DNA of 28,736 bases from DASUGM01 sp036274055 (GTDB taxonomy: Bacteria; Acidobacteriota; Vicinamibacteria; Vicinamibacterales; SCN-69-37). The translations under genes were made by a program, and so were the position numbers. Shown here piece by piece: positions 25,518-28,736 of this stretch. Numbering within the stretch: position 1 is the stretch's first letter; the number at the start of each line of letters is the position of its first letter. The stretch lies in the NCBI GenBank assembly GCA_036274055.1, contig DASUGM010000179.1:1-28736 (forward strand), given 5' to 3'. The notes under the pieces were generated by a model. The model did no database searches and was not told the origin of the DNA. It saw only the letters and a list, made by a program, of their open reading frames with translations.

Positions 25518-27944
25518 TCAGCGGGCCGCGAGGCGCAGATACACGGCTTTCGCGCGGTCGATTTCGCCCTTGAACCGTTCGCGCTCCGCTGCCGACCGCC
25601 ACGGGGCGCGGTCGGCGCGGGCCCAGATGGCGTCGACGACATCGGCGAGAAACCGCGCGTCATCGGGGGAGACGAAGCTCCGGCCGTTACGGACAACGTA
25701 GACCGGGGTGGTCTGGGCAAAGGCGTAGCTGTCGCCGACGTATTTCGATGCGGGACCGATCGCCCGGGCGGCAATCCAGCCGCCTTCGGGGACTGGCACC
25801 GCGGCGTCGAGCCGCGCGGTGAGGTCGGCGGCCGCCGCCGCTGATTGCACGACCCTGCCGTTGACCACCAGTTCAATGCGGTCGATCGGCGAGATCGAGC
25901 GCGCGCCGACGATGACGCGCACCGGCGCGCTGCCGGTCAGGTTCAGTTCGCCGCCGGGGCCCTGGCCGTCGACGTCGAGCGTCAGCAGCGGTCCTGTGGT
26001 CCCGAACGTCCGTCCGGCTTTCACCGCCGCGAGCCACGACGCGACGGTGAGCGGTCCATCGACCTTCGCGTAGGTGCGATCCGTGCCTGGCGGTGGATCC
26101 CGGAAGACATCGGGGAAGTTGTCCGTGCCGCCAGTCGCCGCGAGGCGGAAGCCGCAGTTGAGCAGCTTGTAGTACATCTCGGCCGACGCGAGCTCATCGG
26201 AGTAGAGGCTCGCGACGTCGTAGAAGTCGCCTTTGCCGAGCGCGACGTCGACGGGAATGAGTGACCCCGCCCAACCGGCCGCGTCCTTGCCGGCGTTCAG
26301 GTACGGATGCATGAAGCCGGCAATGCCGCCTTGCGCGCGCGCGCCGTCGAGGTAGGGCAGATCGCTGGCGGTCTGTTCGTAGGCCGTGTTGTTGACGCCG
26401 CCGGTGAGCGGAAGGATGTAGTTCCGGATCCCGAGCATGCCGATGTGCCCGAGCGAGCCGCGGAATTCCTCGGCGAACTGCAGGATGTGCGTGCGCGTCG
26501 ACAAGCGGTCGGGTTCGCCGGTGAGATCCTGCCAGCGCCCCATCAGGCGCGTGCCGTCCATGTGAATGAGGACGTTGGTGACGTTGAGATCCTCGGCCAC
26601 CGACTGATCGAACAGCGTCTTGTGCGTCAGACCGAAGCGGCCCTGATGGAGATCGTGCGCGTGCGTGTCGCCCGAGTACCAGCCCTCGAGGCGCGGCGCG
26701 AACTCGCGCGGCTGCAGCGTCGCCGTGGTCGTCACGCCCGGCCGCACGTCGATCTTCGTGATCGCCGGGCTGTAGCCAAAGCCGCGCACGGCTTCGAGCG
26801 ACAGCGCGCCGGCCGGCACCTCGAGTTCGAACGGACCGGTCGCGTGAAAGTAGTGCGTCTCGGTGACCGCCATGACGCGCGCGAAGCCGCCGTCGGGGGC
26901 GTAGGCGCGACCATCGCTGGCGGTCGCGTAGATTCGTGCCGCCACCGGCGCGCCGTCGGCGCCGAGGACGCGCACGGTGACACGGCCCGACGCGAGCAGC
27001 GGCTTGCGGCTCTTGATCACGACCTCGCGCCACGACGTCGCCGGCCCGCCGCCGATCGGCGCGACGAAGAGCGTCATCGGCCCGCGACGGTTCGAGACGA
27101 ACGCGAAGCGGGTGCCGTCCGGGCTCGGCGCCGGCGAGAATTCGCCCATCGCGTCGTTGGTGATGACGTGCGGGTTGCCGCCGTCGAACGGCACCACCGC
27201 GATGTCATTCGAATCGCGCTCATCGGATCCGAAGAGGAACGCGTTGCCGTCGCGGGTCCACTGCGGCCGCATGCGGTACTCGGATTCCTCGTAGTGCACC
27301 AGCGTCGGCGCGCCGCCGTCGATTGGCCGCGTCCAGATGCCGCCGGTGCCAAGCTTCCCGGCGACCGGGCTGACATAGGCGAGCGTCTTGCCGTCCGGCG
27401 ATACCGCCGGCTGTAACTGATCGCCGCCGTCGGCGACGACCGCCGTCGCCGTGCGATCATCGACATTGACCTCGAAGATGTCGAAGCCGCGGCCGCGCGA
27501 GCTGACGAAAAAGATCGTCTTGCTGTCGGCCGCCCACGCCGGCTCGATGTCGACGCCGCGTTCCTCGGTGAGCCGACGGACCTCGCCGCCCGCCGCCGGA
27601 ACGACGCCGATGTCGAGGTTGCCGCCGCTGTCCATCGAGAAGGCGATCGACCTGCCGTCCGGACTCCATGCCGGCTCGAAGTGGTACGCAGGTCCCTTCG
27701 TCAGAGCGATGGCTTCGCCACCGTCTGGCGGCACCTTCCAGATGTCGCCGCGCATCGAGAACGCGATCCATTTGCCGTCCGGGCTCCAGACTGGCTCCGA
27801 CGGCCCGGTCGTCACTTCCGGCAACAGATGCCGCTCGACTCGATCGGAGAAACCGAATCGATTCGGACCGGCGGAGACGATCGCGGTGGCGATCGCCGCG
27901 CCGAGCGCCGCGGTGCCGATGCGGCGACGCCGACGAGGAGTCAT
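25518..27944 (-). CDS. TolB-type propeller fused to CehA/McbA-like PHP metallohydrolase
   Basis: The 808-aa protein has an Arg-rich start and hydrophobic segment (about residues 9-25) suggesting export. Residues about 45-300 form a PD40/TolB-like propeller with repeated PxWSPDGKxIAF blades. A carboxypeptidase-regulatory-like sandwich follows (about 318-412). The C-terminal region opens with GWYSGDTHAHDLHQG (Asp426, His428, His430) and contains FMHPYLN (His546) and TGGTDNF (Asp608), the metal-ligand pattern of CehA/McbA-like PHP hydrolases. The final ~150 residues add a beta-sandwich-like region and a helical tail. Substrate unknown; probably a secreted or periplasmic phosphoester or amide hydrolase. 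The ATG at 27944 overlaps the upstream gene's stop by 4 bp, so the two form an operon. Confidence 0.88.
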   Translation of the reverse strand: MTPRRRRRIGTAALGAAIATAIVSAGPNRFGFSDRVERHLLPEVTTGPSEPVWSPDGKWIAFSMRGDIWKVPPDGGEAIALTKGPAYHFEPAWSPDGRSIAFSMDSGGNLDIGVVPAAGGEVRRLTEERGVDIEPAWAADSKTIFFVSSRGRGFDIFEVNVDDRTATAVVADGGDQLQPAVSPDGKTLAYVSPVAGKLGTGGIWTRPIDGGAPTLVHYEESEYRMRPQWTRDGNAFLFGSDERDSNDIAVVPFDGGNPHVITNDAMGEFSPAPSPDGTRFAFVSNRRGPMTLFVAPIGGGPATSWREVVIKSRKPLLASGRVTVRVLGADGAPVAARIYATASDGRAYAPDGGFARVMAVTETHYFHATGPFELEVPAGALSLEAVRGFGYSPAITKIDVRPGVTTTATLQPREFAPRLEGWYSGDTHAHDLHQGRFGLTHKTLFDQSVAEDLNVTNVLIHMDGTRLMGRWQDLTGEPDRLSTRTHILQFAEEFRGSLGHIGMLGIRNYILPLTGGVNNTAYEQTASDLPYLDGARAQGGIAGFMHPYLNAGKDAAGWAGSLIPVDVALGKGDFYDVASLYSDELASAEMYYKLLNCGFRLAATGGTDNFPDVFRDPPPGTDRTYAKVDGPLTVASWLAAVKAGRTFGTTGPLLTLDVDGQGPGGELNLTGSAPVRVIVGARSISPIDRIELVVNGRVVQSAAAAADLTARLDAAVPVPEGGWIAARAIGPASKYVGDSYAFAQTTPVYVVRNGRSFVSPDDARFLADVVDAIWARADRAPWRSAAERERFKGEIDRAKAVYLRLAAR

Positions 27945-28736
27945 CGCGCGGTGATCTGCAGGATGACCGGCTTGTAGTTCATCGTGCCGACGACGTAAAA
28001 GCGGCCCTGAGCATCTTTGGTCATCGACCCGTAGAGCAGCGCGGCTTGCGGGAACTCGGGTTTGTCGCCGTAGGGCAGCGGCGCTGCCGTCGCCTTGCCG
28101 TCGGTCGTGCGGCTGATCCATTCGAACTTCGTGTCACCGTAATTCGAGCTGTAGGCGACGCCGTAAATCGTTCCAGTCGCGTCGTCGCGAAAAATCGACG
28201 GCACGTAACGCGAGCCCTTTGGATGGAACCAGCCGAGATCGGTGACCGTCGACGGGCCGCTGGCTTGCGGCACAACCTGATACAGGCGTCCCTTGCCGGT
28301 CGCGACGAGCGACGATCCGTCGGCGCCAGGAGAAACACCGACGATGCCGTGCGAGTCGTCGTTGCCTTTCTCGAAGTACTCGGGCAACGGCGTCGCGGCG
28401 AGTTCGTTGAGATCGGCGTCGTACTCGACCAGCGCCGCCGCCGGACTGCCGTTCGCCGCGCGCGTAATTCGCGGCACGAACGCGTGGCCGCGCGTGTCGG
28501 CGGCGAAGTTGCGCGACACGTGGCCGGCCGCCGATCCCACCGCGACCGACTTCATCACACCAGTTTTCGTGTGGTACTGGTAGAGCACGTGGTTGAAGTA
28601 GCCGAGCGCGTAGACGTACGGGCCGCCGGCTGCGACCGCAATCAGCGCTTCCTTCGTCGTCCGCAGGTGTTGCCACGCGCCGGTCGCGCTCAGCCGCCAC
28701 AGGTGACCGCCCCAGATCGGATAGACCGAGCCGTCA
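27941..28736 (-). CDS. Beta-propeller-like protein, 5' part outside the window
   Basis: The reading frame stays open to the right edge, so this gene is truncated: reading back from 28588 gives an uninterrupted continuation (…YPIWGGHLWRLSATG…, …PYVYALGYFNHVLYQYH), and no start codon needs to be placed in the window. About 264 residues are visible. The pattern of repeated short strands (GRLYQVVPQA, GTIYGVAYSSNYGDTKFEWI, AALLYGSMTKDAQGRFYVVGTMNY) resembles a beta-propeller or Kelch/NHL-like protein. No catalytic motif is seen and no family can be assigned. It is translationally coupled (ATGA) to the propeller-metallohydrolase gene downstream and may assist it. Confidence 0.75.
   Translation of the reverse strand, partial: DGSVYPIWGGHLWRLSATGAWQHLRTTKEALIAVAAGGPYVYALGYFNHVLYQYHTKTGVMKSVAVGSAAGHVSRNFAADTRGHAFVPRITRAANGSPAAALVEYDADLNELAATPLPEYFEKGNDDSHGIVGVSPGADGSSLVATGKGRLYQVVPQASGPSTVTDLGWFHPKGSRYVPSIFRDDATGTIYGVAYSSNYGDTKFEWISRTTDGKATAAPLPYGDKPEFPQAALLYGSMTKDAQGRFYVVGTMNYKPVILQITAR

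Noticed and set aside
25414..25602. N-terminal extension of the coiled-coil gene
   Set aside because: Reads through the REP-like hairpin and into the neighbouring gene's end; residues are unlike the rest of the protein.

Overview
The window is a GC-rich (visibly well above 60% G+C) bacterial chromosome segment, densely coded on both strands, with no rRNA, tRNA, CRISPR array, prophage or intact insertion sequence that I could see. The gene content points to an Acidobacteriota genome, probably near the Vicinamibacteria: two PadR regulators each paired with an acidobacterial-type duplicated orphan permease (ADOP), an Oar-like TonB-dependent receptor with an N-terminal carboxypeptidase-regulatory-like domain, a secreted DPP IV-like S9 peptidase, TolB-type propellers and DUF305 and LVIVD proteins. 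This assignment is inferred from gene families, not from a marker gene.

Layout. 1-5.2 kb: class II photolyase (-), divergent secreted S9 peptidase (+), then a convergent zinc-ribbon methyltransferase with a duplicated coiled-coil tail (-). 5.4-14.3 kb: padR1-ADOP1 (-) diverges from an ArsR-methyltransferase fusion regulator (SahR-like) plus ahcY (+), followed by padR2-ADOP2 and an aldo/keto reductase (+), overlapping by 4 bp at each junction. The S-adenosylhomocysteine locus therefore sits between two orphan-permease modules, and no ABC ATPase is encoded nearby. 15.0-16.1 kb: a Phd-type antitoxin/VapC pair and a ribbon-helix-helix antitoxin whose own PIN toxin is reduced to a 24-residue stub. 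16.2-21.9 kb: DUF305 lipoprotein plus LVIVD beta-propeller operon, then a large TonB-dependent receptor.

22.0-25.4 kb holds the most interesting system: a compact four-gene operon (-) encoding, in order, a coiled-coil protein, a one-TM protein with a longin/roadblock-like cytosolic region and a periplasmic OmpA-like peptidoglycan-binding domain, a Rab/Ras-like small GTPase with all G motifs, and a PAS-like soluble protein. It looks like a GTPase switch coupled to a cell-wall anchor. I know of no assigned function. 25.5-28.7 kb: a TolB-propeller/PHP-type metallohydrolase and an upstream propeller-like gene that runs off the right edge.

Intergenic DNA is unusual. Two related long perfect hairpins (REP-like) flank regulatory starts, several gaps hold quasi-periodic word-like repeats, and three regulator genes have promoter-like sequences placed so that the start codon would be at or near +1, which suggests leaderless transcripts.
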